Below are positions 29,747 to 38,239 of a stretch of DNA of 64,000 nucleotides, piece after piece. Below the pieces are notes generated by a model that was not told the DNA's origin, did not search any database, and saw only the letters and a program-made list of their open reading frames with translations. The stretch spans positions 13,309 through 77,308 of the forward strand of contig JAOAIO010000001.1 in NCBI GenBank assembly GCA_026414665.1. The letters are read 5' to 3'. The translations under genes were made by a program, and so were the position numbers. The first letter of the stretch is position 1, and the number at the start of each line of letters is the position of its first letter. The stretch is from Azovibrio sp. (lineage in GTDB: Bacteria; Pseudomonadota; Gammaproteobacteria; Burkholderiales; Rhodocyclaceae).

Positions 29747-31258
29747 TCAAGGCGCGGCGGCGAGATATTCGCGCGCGGCGATCAACTGCGCCCACGCCAG
29801 CGGGCTCCAGCTCGTTGCCGCGCCGATGCCGACGGCCAGGGTGGCCGCCGCGGTCACGAGCGGCGGTAGGAGCAAGAGCCAGGCGGTCTCGCGCCAGCCG
29901 CGCGCGGCGATGTGCTCGTCTGGCCAGGCGCTGCTTGCCCTGCCGAACCAGGCTTGCCAGAGGATGGGCAGGAAATACGCGGCATTGAGTAGGCTCGATG
30001 CCCACAACACCCAGACTGCCCAGTCGCTGCCGGCCGCCCTGGCCCCATCCATGAGCCATGCCTTGCTGACGGCCCCGGCCGTGAGCGGCGCGCCCATCAT
30101 GCCGAGCGCCGCGATCGAAAACGCTAGGGTGGTGAGCGGCATACGCCGGCCGGCGCCGCGCATCTGGCTCACTTTGTGAATGCCGAGCGTCTCGGCATAG
30201 TTGCCGGCGCAGAAGAACAGCGTGATCTTCATGATGCCCTGGTGTACGAGATGCACGAGGCCGCCTACGGTAGCCACCGGGCCGAACAAGGCGAGGCCGA
30301 GAGCGATGTAAGACACCTGGCTGACGGTCGAAAACGCCAGCCGTTTTTTCAGATCATCCTGAAACAAGGCGCGCACGCTGCCCCAGACGATGGTGGCAGC
30401 CGCCAGCCAAGCGAGTGGCTGTAGCAAGCCTTGGGATTGGGCGAACTCTACCCCATAGACCTCATAGATCACCCGGGCGATGCCGAAGGCTCCCGCCTTG
30501 ACCACGGCCACCGCGTGCAGCAAGGCCGAGACCGGGGCGGGCGCCACCATCGCCTGCGGCAGCCAGCCGTGCAGCGGCACCAGCGCCGCCTTGACCCCGA
30601 GGCCGGCGATCAGGAGGAAGAAGATGAGCCGCAGGGCGCCCGCCTGCTCGGCGCCTAAGCCGGCGACGATGCCGGCGTGGGCGAACTCGGTGTGGCCGAG
30701 CAGATGCTGGAGCCAGACGCTACCGGCCAAGAGCAAGGCGCCGCCCAGGAGGGTATAGCGCAGATACACCGTGCCGCCTTGCATGGCCTGGGCGGTGCCG
30801 CGGTGCACGACGAGCGGAAAGGTAGAGAGGGTCAGGAGTTCGTAGAAGACGAAGAAGGTAAACAGATTGCCGGCCATGGCGATGCCCATGGTCGCCGTGA
30901 CGCACAGGCTGAAGAAGCCGAAGAAACGGCTACGGTGCGGCGCGCCTTCGAGATAGCCGATGGCATAAAGCGTGGTGAGCAGCCAGAGGATGGCCGACAA
31001 GCTGATGAACAGCAGTCCTAGGGCATCCGCCTTCAAGGCGAGCTCCAGGCCGGGCAAGACCGCATGGCGGAAGGCGTAGGTCTCGCCGCGGTACACTCCG
31101 TCCAGAAGCACGGACACCAGCGCCAGCTTGGAGATGGCGCCGGCCAGATTGAGCGCGGTGCGAAGCGCCACCTGCCGCTCCGGCAAGAGGAAAATCACGA
31201 GGCCGGGCAGGAAGGACGAGGCGAGCACGGCCAAGAGCAGTGCGGCGTTGGCGCTCAT
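29747..31258 (-). CDS. MrpD/NuoL-M-N-like proton-translocating subunit (module 2, last gene)
   Basis: 503 aa multi-TM; FFVFYELLTLSTFPLVVH, LGVKAALVPLHGWLPQAMVAPAPVSALLHAVAVVKAGAFGIARV. Confidence 0.88.
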   Translation of the reverse strand: MSANAALLLAVLASSFLPGLVIFLLPERQVALRTALNLAGAISKLALVSVLLDGVYRGETYAFRHAVLPGLELALKADALGLLFISLSAILWLLTTLYAIGYLEGAPHRSRFFGFFSLCVTATMGIAMAGNLFTFFVFYELLTLSTFPLVVHRGTAQAMQGGTVYLRYTLLGGALLLAGSVWLQHLLGHTEFAHAGIVAGLGAEQAGALRLIFFLLIAGLGVKAALVPLHGWLPQAMVAPAPVSALLHAVAVVKAGAFGIARVIYEVYGVEFAQSQGLLQPLAWLAAATIVWGSVRALFQDDLKKRLAFSTVSQVSYIALGLALFGPVATVGGLVHLVHQGIMKITLFFCAGNYAETLGIHKVSQMRGAGRRMPLTTLAFSIAALGMMGAPLTAGAVSKAWLMDGARAAGSDWAVWVLWASSLLNAAYFLPILWQAWFGRASSAWPDEHIAARGWRETAWLLLLPPLVTAAATLAVGIGAATSWSPLAWAQLIAAREYLAAAP

Positions 31259-31289
31259 GCTGGCAACTCCGGTCGAGCGCTGCCGCGCT

Positions 31290-32741
31290 TCATTCCCATC
31301 CCCATACGGCGAGGAGCTCGACCAACTCCACGCCGCGTAGTCCGAGTAGGAGGCTCGCGCCGGCGAGCCCGAAAGCCGTCCATTCGAGCGTGCGCGGCAC
31401 CGGCGCTACGGTGGTCTTGCTCGAGGTGAGCAGAAAGGCTTGGCGCAGCACTCGGAACACATACACGGCGGCGAGGAGGCCGCCGGATAGCGTGATGAGG
31501 ACGATGCCCCAGTAGCCTTGGCCGAGCGCCGCATCGAGCAACTGCCACTTGGCGAGAAAGCCGGCCGATGGCGGCAGCCCCATCAAGGTCACGCCGGCGA
31601 GGCCGAAAGCGAACAGGGTCAAGGGCAATTGCTGGGCGGCCCCGGCCAATGCGGCGATACGGTCTTGGCCGGTTGCCTTGATGAGCACGCCGGCGGCGGT
31701 AAACATCGCCGCCTTCGCCAGACCGTGCGCAACCGCATGCAGGATGCCGGCCGCGCGTCCGCCGGGCGTGCCGAGCAAGGGAAAGATGAGGAACAAATAG
31801 CCGAGCTGGGCGACGGTCGAATAGGCGATCATCGTCTTCAGGCGCGGCGCCCGAATCGCCTGCCACGAGCCCCAGAGGATAGCGCCGGCGCCCAGCAAGG
31901 CGGGCAGCCAGGGCAAAAGCGGGTGCGAGGCCGTGAGGGGAGCCAGCGGTCCTAGCCAGAGGCGCAGGATCAGGTAGAAGGAAGCCTTCACCACCAGTGC
32001 CGAGAGCAGAGCCGAGACCGGCGCGGCGGCGCCGCCGTGCGCCGGAGGCAGCCAGTAGTGGCAGGGAAAGAGCGCGGTTTTCAGCAGTAGCCCGAGTAGC
32101 ATCAAGCCCGCCGCCAGGCCGACCAAGGTTGGCGCCTCGGCCGCCACGAGGGGCGTCAGGCTAGCGACTGCGACGCTGCCGTAAGCGCCGTAAATCAGCG
32201 CTACGCCGAGCAGATAGGCGCCCGAGCCGAGCAAGGTGGCGAACAGGTAGCGCAGCGCCGCAGCGATTTGCAGGGCGCCGCCGCCGATGCCCACGAGGCC
32301 GACGGCGGCAAGTCCCACCAATTCCAGGGTGACGTACAGATTGAATAGGTCGGTGGACACGAAAAGCGCGTTCAAGCCGGCCAAGAGTAGGCCAAACAGC
32401 GGCCAGAAATAGCGGACCTCGGCGCTGTCGGGGCGGAAGTAGGCGCGGGCATAAAGCGCAAGCGGCAGGGCGACGGCTTGGGTGAGCAACAGCATGGCCG
32501 CGGCCAGGCCGTCGGCCGTCAGGTCGATGCCGAGCGGCGCGCCCCAGCCGCCGATGCGATGCCGCGCGATGTCGCCGGCCAGCACCGAATCGGCGAGCTG
32601 CAAGGCGAAAAAGAGCGCCGCCGCCTGGCTGGCGATACATAGACCGGCGCCACGGCCGGGGCCGAGCAGAAAGGCGGCGGCGCCGCTGGCGAGGGGCAGC
32701 AGAATGAGGCCGACGAGCGCCGCCTGCTGCGCGTCAATCAT
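31290..32741 (-). CDS. MrpD/NuoN-like proton-translocating subunit (module 2)
   Basis: [63 protein letters not shown]. Start at 32741 inferred. Confidence 0.87.
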   Translation of the reverse strand: MIDAQQAALVGLILLPLASGAAAFLLGPGRGAGLCIASQAAALFFALQLADSVLAGDIARHRIGGWGAPLGIDLTADGLAAAMLLLTQAVALPLALYARAYFRPDSAEVRYFWPLFGLLLAGLNALFVSTDLFNLYVTLELVGLAAVGLVGIGGGALQIAAALRYLFATLLGSGAYLLGVALIYGAYGSVAVASLTPLVAAEAPTLVGLAAGLMLLGLLLKTALFPCHYWLPPAHGGAAAPVSALLSALVVKASFYLILRLWLGPLAPLTASHPLLPWLPALLGAGAILWGSWQAIRAPRLKTMIAYSTVAQLGYLFLIFPLLGTPGGRAAGILHAVAHGLAKAAMFTAAGVLIKATGQDRIAALAGAAQQLPLTLFAFGLAGVTLMGLPPSAGFLAKWQLLDAALGQGYWGIVLITLSGGLLAAVYVFRVLRQAFLLTSSKTTVAPVPRTLEWTAFGLAGASLLLGLRGVELVELLAVWGWE

Positions 32742-33036
32742 GCGCAGCCTCTGGTAGTTCGAGCCGGCCGGTGAGTGCGTGCAGGCGGCGGGTGAGCGCC
32801 AGCGCCAGGGCCGTGGCGGCAACTGCGACGACGATGCCGGTCAGCACCATGGCCTGTGGCACCGGGTCGGGCACGTCCTGGCGCTGGGCCAGGCCTACCA
32901 GCACCAGGAAAGCGCCGCTGCCCATCAGATTGAAGGCGAGGATGCGGCGCAGCAAATGGCGCTGCAACAACAGGCCGGCGGCGCCAAGGGGGAACAAGGC
33001 GGCGCCGACGAGCGCGAACAGCAAGCCGGTGCTCAT
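32734..33036 (-). CDS. MrpC/NuoK-like subunit (module 2)
   Basis: MSTGLLFALVGAALFPLGAAGLLLQRHLLRRILAFNLMGSGAFLVLVGLAQ..PVPQAMVLTGIVVAVAATALALAL. Confidence 0.85.
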   Translation of the reverse strand: MSTGLLFALVGAALFPLGAAGLLLQRHLLRRILAFNLMGSGAFLVLVGLAQRQDVPDPVPQAMVLTGIVVAVAATALALALTRRLHALTGRLELPEAAHD

Positions 33037-33689
33037 CGGCGCTCTCCCTCGGCTTGGCAGAGGAACAGGAATAGTCCGGCCAGGATCAAGCCGAGCGAGC
33101 CGGTGAGGCAGAATTCGATGAGTAGGATCAAACGCCCGGCCCAGGCTGGCGGGTATTGCAATAGGCTGCCCTCGATGAGCAGTGCGGCGGCAACGCCGAG
33201 AAACACCAGCAAGCCGGCAGCGAGGCCGCCGCGCAATAGCGCTCCGGGTGTCGGCCAACCCGGCAATTGGCCGGTCAAATGCAATAGGACGAGCGCCGCG
33301 GCGAGCACCGCGCCGGCCTGGAAAGCGCCACCGGGCCGGAACGCGCCCGCCCAGAGCAGATAGAAGCTGGCGACTAGCATCAAGGGCACGGCTAGCCGCG
33401 CCAGCATTTGCAAGAGCGGGTCGGCCGGCGCCGGGCGCCGCGCCGGGCCGGGCGGGGTGACGGCCAGGATGGCGAAGAGCGCGAGCAGCAGCACGGCGAC
33501 CTCGAGCAAGGTGTCGTAGCCGCGATAGTTGAGCAGCACCGCCGTGACCGGGTGGCGCACGCCGCTGTCAGCGAGATGCGCCGCCACGGCCGGGCGCAGA
33601 TCGAGCCGCGCGGGGCCGAGTTCGAGCATGGCGTAGCCGAGGGCGAGCGCCAAGAGCAGTGCCGCGCCGCCGATGCCGAAGCGTTTCAT
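33033..33689 (-). CDS. MrpB/MbhE-F-like subunit (module 2)
   Basis: TAVLLNYRGYDTLLEVAVLLLALFAILA..FRPGGAFQAGAVLAAALVLLHL, matching the MnhB-type GFDT and PGGGFQ motifs. Confidence 0.82.
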   Translation of the reverse strand: MKRFGIGGAALLLALALGYAMLELGPARLDLRPAVAAHLADSGVRHPVTAVLLNYRGYDTLLEVAVLLLALFAILAVTPPGPARRPAPADPLLQMLARLAVPLMLVASFYLLWAGAFRPGGAFQAGAVLAAALVLLHLTGQLPGWPTPGALLRGGLAAGLLVFLGVAAALLIEGSLLQYPPAWAGRLILLIEFCLTGSLGLILAGLFLFLCQAEGERR

Positions 33690-33949
33690 GGCGTCTCCTG
33701 CGGGTTGTGGCGCCGCCGCAAGGCGCCGTAGGCATCGAGCAGCATCGCGCCGGTGAGGCCGGCGCCAAGCGCGGCCTCGGCTAGACCGATGTCGGGCGCG
33801 GCGAGGCGGGCCCAGGCCAGAGCGAGCAGCAGTCCGAAGGCGATGAAGAGGATGATGGCGCGGTCCAGCCGTGGCGTGCTCAGGCTGCGCCAGGCGCTCC
33901 AGAGCAGGCCGGCGGCGAGCAGTAGATCGAAGGCGAGCGTGACGCTCAT
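33686..33949 (-). CDS. DUF4040/MbhD-like subunit (module 2)
   Basis: 87 aa; ALAWARLAAPDIGLAEAALGAGLTGAMLLDAYGAL resembles the MrpA C-terminal/MbhD segment APDLALTQI.. Confidence 0.8.
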   Translation of the reverse strand: MSVTLAFDLLLAAGLLWSAWRSLSTPRLDRAIILFIAFGLLLALAWARLAAPDIGLAEAALGAGLTGAMLLDAYGALRRRHNPQETP

Positions 33950-34248
33950 CGTGCCTCCTTTTGCCAGGGCGCGATGCCGAGCCGGTCGGCACGTCGGGCG
34001 ATGGCGTAGCTGACGCCGGCGCTCGCCGCGAGTGATAGGGGCCAGATGACAAGTAGCTTCAAGGCCACCGCCAGGCTATCGGCTTGCAGCGCCAGCCCGG
34101 CGAGGATGAAGCCCAAGCCGAGGTTGTCGGCCTTGGCCAGAGCGTGCAGGCGGCTGTAAATGTCGGGAAAGCGCAGTAGCCCAAGGGTGCCGGCAAAGTA
34201 GAAAAAGGCGCCGGCGCAAAGTAGCGCGCCGCTCATGGCTTCAATCAT
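33946..34248 (-). CDS. MrpG-like subunit (module 2)
   Basis: GAFFYFAGTLGLLRFPDIYSRLHALAKADNLGLGFILAGLAL; MnhG signature. Confidence 0.85.
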   Translation of the reverse strand: MIEAMSGALLCAGAFFYFAGTLGLLRFPDIYSRLHALAKADNLGLGFILAGLALQADSLAVALKLLVIWPLSLAASAGVSYAIARRADRLGIAPWQKEAR

Positions 34249-34513
34249 GGCTATCCTCCGGGCTATGCCAGGCGCGCCGGGCGAAGGCGAGGCCGCTGAT
34301 GGCGGCGAGCAGCGCGAGCACCAAAGCGACATCGATCAAGGCGGGGCCGCCGCCGCCATGCGCGAGCAGGACCAGGATGCCCACCCCGGTGCTGCCGAAC
34401 AGCAAGGCGACGAGCATCGGGTCGGCCCGGCCCGGGCGGCGCAGCGCCACGTGCAGCGCCGGCACCAGGTTGGCGAGCAGGAAGAGCGCAAGCGGGAATT
34501 CGAGGCCGGTCAT
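34241..34513 (-). CDS. MrpF-like subunit (module 2)
   Basis: Small 3-TM protein between the E- and G-like genes; ALRRPGRADPMLVALLFGSTGVGILVLLA..ALIDVALVLALLAAISGLAFARR. Confidence 0.78.
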   Translation of the reverse strand: MTGLEFPLALFLLANLVPALHVALRRPGRADPMLVALLFGSTGVGILVLLAHGGGGPALIDVALVLALLAAISGLAFARRAWHSPEDSHD

Positions 34514-34980
34514 GGCGCGCCGCCGAAGATTGGGCCGATGCGCGCCTCCAGGGCGCGGATGTCGCGCTCTATCGGCTGGCGCGCGTCGAGGCTATGCAGG
34601 CGTAGGCGCCGGCCTTGCAGGCGCACGCTAAGGGTGCCGGGCATGAGGCCGAGGGCATTGACGAGTAAAAGCGCCGGCGGGCCTTCTGGCAAGGTTAGCT
34701 CGACTTCGAGCATGGCCGGCCGTAACGCGGCCGGGCCGCGCAAGGCCAGGCCGGCGACTTGCAGGCCGCCGCGCACCGAGTTGGCGACGAAATAAAGGAG
34801 AAAGCGGATGCACGGACCAAGGCGCAGCGTTCGGCTGCCAGGGGGCAACAGGTAATGGCTCGCTGCCAGCGCGGCGGCAACCGCGACCGCGCCGAGGCCG
34901 GCGCTTTCCGGTAGGCCCTCGCTTAGCATCCACCACAGGAGCAGCAATGCCAGGGCGCGGCGCAATAGGCTTGAGCTCAT
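34510..34980 (-). CDS. MrpE-like subunit (module 2)
   Basis: LLLWWMLSEG.., YFVANSVRGGLQVAGLALRG, LLLVNALGLMPGTLSVRLQGRRLRLHSLDAR; MnhE pattern; 4-nt overlap with mrpG. Confidence 0.83.
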   Translation of the reverse strand: MSSSLLRRALALLLLWWMLSEGLPESAGLGAVAVAAALAASHYLLPPGSRTLRLGPCIRFLLYFVANSVRGGLQVAGLALRGPAALRPAMLEVELTLPEGPPALLLVNALGLMPGTLSVRLQGRRLRLHSLDARQPIERDIRALEARIGPIFGGAP

Positions 34981-35495
34981 GTGGCGCCGCCGCTCGCGGT
35001 GGGGGGCTGGGAAGCAGCGGCGGGCGCGCTCGCGTGGTCATCGACTTGCGAGGTTGCGGCCGTGCGCGGCGATGCCGCTGGCGAAGGGGGTTCGATGCGG
35101 GCTGCGGCGTGCCGCGCCGGGGCCTCCGCGGCGGTCTCGGGCGAGTTGGCGAAGGTGCTCCAGTGGCCTGTCTGGCCGGGCCTGGGCAGCTCCCGGTAGG
35201 GCTCCTGCAGGGTATGCATGTGCGCCTTGGCGAGAAAGTGCGCGGTGATCGGCGCGGTGAGAAAGAGGAATAAGGAGATCAGCAGTTCGTGGATCGAGAG
35301 CGTGCCGCGCAAGATGAGGAAATAGGTCATCGAGGCCATCAGCGCGCCACCGACCCCGAGCGTGGTAGCCTTGGTCGGCGCGTGCAGGCGGCTCATCAGA
35401 TCGGGCAGCTTCACCATGCCGAACGAGCCGACCAGGGCGAAGCTCGCCCCGACGACGATCAGGGCGGCGACCAAGAGTTCGTGCGCGAATTGCAT
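34977..35495 (-). CDS. mrpG: Na+/H+ antiporter subunit G (module 1), long Ala/Pro-rich tail
   Basis: GSFGMVKLPDLMSRLHAPTKATTLGVGGALM..LFLFLTAPITAHFLAKAHMH. Confidence 0.9.
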   Translation of the reverse strand: MQFAHELLVAALIVVGASFALVGSFGMVKLPDLMSRLHAPTKATTLGVGGALMASMTYFLILRGTLSIHELLISLFLFLTAPITAHFLAKAHMHTLQEPYRELPRPGQTGHWSTFANSPETAAEAPARHAAARIEPPSPAASPRTAATSQVDDHASAPAAASQPPTASGGAT

Positions 35496-35531
35496 CGTGA
35501 TTCCTTTCGTCCAGGTAAGTGCGCTGCCGGC

Positions 35532-35801
35532 TTATTCGATCACGTCGCCGCGTAGGATGAACTTACAGTAGGCCACGGTCGAGACGAAGCCGAACATGGC
35601 AAATAGCAAGGCGGCCTCGAAATAAATGGCGCTGCTTTCCTGAATGCCGTAGATGATGATGAGCGCGATGCTATTGATGACCATGGTATCGACCGCGAGG
35701 ATGCGATCGAGCGTCGAGGGGCCGGCGAGGAGACGCCAGAGATTGAACAAGAGCGCCAGGCACAGTGCGCCATAGGCGTAGAGAATGGCGTACTCGATCA
35801 T
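35532..35801 (-). CDS. mrpF: Na+/H+ antiporter subunit F (module 1)
   Basis: LLAGPSTLDRILAVDTMVINSIALIIIYGI..YFEAALLFAMFGFVSTVAYCKFILRGDVIE. Confidence 0.92.
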   Translation of the reverse strand: MIEYAILYAYGALCLALLFNLWRLLAGPSTLDRILAVDTMVINSIALIIIYGIQESSAIYFEAALLFAMFGFVSTVAYCKFILRGDVIE

Positions 35802-36328
35802 GCGAAGATCTCCAGGAGCCGGGCTTCGTAGCGCGTCTTCATGCTTTGGATGGCGGCGTCGAGGTCCGGCGCGTCGAGGCAGTGCACCAGCAGGCTCTTG
35901 CCGTCGGCGGCGAGATCGCAGCTCACCGTGCCCGGGGTCATGGTGATGGTGCCGGCGAAAATGGTGATGGCTTCGGGGTTGGTGAGCGCGAGTGGCACCA
36001 CGGCCCAGCGCGTCTTAAGGCTGGCGCTGGGGCGAAACAGGATGATGCGCGCGACTTGCAGGTTTGCCACGACGATGTCCCAGAGCACGAGCAGCACGTA
36101 CGCCAGCGCCTTGCCGTAGCGGCGGATGTCGGGGCGGTCGGGCCAGAAGTTGGCGGTCAGGCGGGCGATCACGAGACCCAGGATGAGGCCCAGGATGAAG
36201 CCGCCGGGATTGAAGCCGTTGATCAAGAGCATCCAGATGAGCGTGAGGACTAAAGTCAGGAGCGGATGTGGCACCCAGCGGCGCAGCAGGGTCGGTTGGG
36301 CGGAGGGGCGGGGCGCATCGGGCATCAT
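35798..36328 (-). CDS. mrpE: Na+/H+ antiporter subunit E (module 1)
   Basis: LWDIVVANLQVARIILFRPSASLKTRWAVVPLALTNPEAITIFAGTITMTPGTVSCDLAADGKSLLVHCLD. Confidence 0.92.
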   Translation of the reverse strand: MMPDAPRPSAQPTLLRRWVPHPLLTLVLTLIWMLLINGFNPGGFILGLILGLVIARLTANFWPDRPDIRRYGKALAYVLLVLWDIVVANLQVARIILFRPSASLKTRWAVVPLALTNPEAITIFAGTITMTPGTVSCDLAADGKSLLVHCLDAPDLDAAIQSMKTRYEARLLEIFA

Positions 36329-37860
36329 TCGGCATCTCCGGCGGTGAGGTTGGGACGAGGCGAGAGCACGGTGGCGATATAGCCCTCTGGGGCAAAGATC
36401 TGCGCTGCCGTGGCGTCGAGATAGCGGCTGATTGGCCCGGCGAACAGGGTGAGCGCTACCGGACCGGCCAGGATGAGGCCAGTGGCGACATAGGCGAGCG
36501 GCTGGCGGCCGCCGCGCGACGGAAAGCTGCCGGGCTCGCCCATGCTCTTCCAAAACAAGGTGCTGCCGGCGCGGCCAAAGCCGATGATGGCGAGCAGCGA
36601 GGTGGTGAGGACGAGCGCCCAAATCCAGACGGCTGCGTCATGCGCGCGGGCGGCGTCGAGAATCAGCAATTTGCCAATGAAGCCCGAGAGTGGCGGCATC
36701 CCGGTCATGGCGATGGCCGCGACGAAGAACAGCGGTGCCAGCAAGCCGATCTGGGCGAAGCGGGGGCCGACGGAGAGCGCGTCGGCGGCGCCCGGACGGC
36801 GCCGGGCGATGAGGTCGGCGATGAGGAACAGTGCCGCGCCGGCTAAGGTCGAGTGGAGCAGGTAATACAGCGCGGCTGCCAGGGCTTGGGGCGTAAATAG
36901 GGCAATCGCGGTCAGCAGCGTGCCCATCGAGCCGATCACGGCGAAGCTGGCGAGCTGGCCCAGACGCCGCGCCGCGAGCACGCCGACCATGCCCAGCGCC
37001 AGGGTGACGAGGGCCGCCGGCAGCAGCCAGGGCGCCGCCAACCAGGCCGACTCCCCGGCGCTGGCGCCGAAGGCGAGGATGTAGAGGCGGATGATGCAAT
37101 AGGCGCCTACCTTGGTCATGATGGCGAACAGCGCCGCTACCGGGGCCGAGGCATGGGCATAGGTGCCGGGCAGCCAGAAATGCACGGGCACGAGGGCGGC
37201 TTTGAGCGCGAACACCAAAAGTAAGAGCAAGGCGCCGGTGTGCAGCAGGGCCTGGTCGGCCGGCGCCACGGCGGGCACGCGCAGGGCCAGATCGGCCATG
37301 TTCAGAGTGCCGGTGACTGAGTAGATCATGGCCACGGCGATCAGAAACAAGGTCGAGCCCATCAGGTTGATCACGACATACTGCACCCCGGCCTTGATCC
37401 GTGCCGCGCCGCCGCCGTGCACCATGAGGCCATAGGAGGCGATCAGCAGCACTTCAAAGAATACGAACAGGTTGAAAAAGTCGCCGGTCAGGAAGGCGCC
37501 GTTGATGCCCATCAACTGAAATTGGAACAGGGCATGGAAGTGCCGGCCTTGGCGGTCGTGCCCGTCGATGGCGAACAACAGCACGGCGACGGCGAGAGCG
37601 GCGGTGAGCAGCAGCATCAGCGCGGCGAGCCGGTCGAGCACCAAGACGATGCCGAAAGGCGCGGGCCAATTGCCGAGTTGGTAGGTGAGCACCGTGCCCG
37701 TCGCAGCGGTATGCATGAGGCCGATGGCGAGCGCCAACGAGAGCAAGGTTCCGGCCATGGAAAAAACCCGGGCGAGCACGATGTCGTGGCGCGCCGCCAT
37801 CACGAGGATGGGCGCCAGCAAGGCCGGCAGCAGGATGGGGAAGATGATCCAGTGGTTCAT
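36325..37860 (-). CDS. mrpD: Na+/H+ antiporter subunit D (module 1)
   Basis: MNHWIIFPILLPALLAPIL.., FFNLFVFFEVLLIASYGLMVHGG, LKAALVPVHFWLPGTYAHASAPVAALFAIMTKVGAYCIIRL. Confidence 0.94.
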   Translation of the reverse strand: MNHWIIFPILLPALLAPILVMAARHDIVLARVFSMAGTLLSLALAIGLMHTAATGTVLTYQLGNWPAPFGIVLVLDRLAALMLLLTAALAVAVLLFAIDGHDRQGRHFHALFQFQLMGINGAFLTGDFFNLFVFFEVLLIASYGLMVHGGGAARIKAGVQYVVINLMGSTLFLIAVAMIYSVTGTLNMADLALRVPAVAPADQALLHTGALLLLLVFALKAALVPVHFWLPGTYAHASAPVAALFAIMTKVGAYCIIRLYILAFGASAGESAWLAAPWLLPAALVTLALGMVGVLAARRLGQLASFAVIGSMGTLLTAIALFTPQALAAALYYLLHSTLAGAALFLIADLIARRRPGAADALSVGPRFAQIGLLAPLFFVAAIAMTGMPPLSGFIGKLLILDAARAHDAAVWIWALVLTTSLLAIIGFGRAGSTLFWKSMGEPGSFPSRGGRQPLAYVATGLILAGPVALTLFAGPISRYLDATAAQIFAPEGYIATVLSPRPNLTAGDAE

Positions 37861-38237
37861 CGACGCGTCTCCCCGGCATCCGGCACCGATTCGAAATTCT
37901 CGTGCTCGATCGTCTCGGGGATGCCGTCTACGTGGTCGCTGCCGCTCTCTAGGTAGCTGCGCAGCGCCAGCACCACGATCACGGCAGTCATGCCGAAGGA
38001 AATGACGATGGCGGTGAGCACCAGGGCTTGGGGCAAGGGGTCGGTGTAGCCGGATGCGAGCTTGGAGATCACCGGTGGCATATTGACGGCGAGGCGGCCT
38101 GAGGCGAACAGGAAGACATTGGTGGCGTAGGTGAGCAACGACAGACCGAGCACCACGGCAAAAGTGCGGCCGCGCAAGACGAGATAAACGCCAGCTGCGG
38201 TCATGATCCCGACGGCGCTGGCAACGAGCCATTCCAT
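37857..38237 (-). CDS. mrpC: Na+/H+ antiporter subunit C (module 1)
   Basis: MEWLVASAVGIMTAAGVYLVLRGRTFAVVLGLSLLTYATNVFLFASGRL..DPLPQALVLTAIVISFGMTAV. Confidence 0.93.
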   Translation of the reverse strand: MEWLVASAVGIMTAAGVYLVLRGRTFAVVLGLSLLTYATNVFLFASGRLAVNMPPVISKLASGYTDPLPQALVLTAIVISFGMTAVIVVLALRSYLESGSDHVDGIPETIEHENFESVPDAGETRR

Positions 38238-38239
38238 CC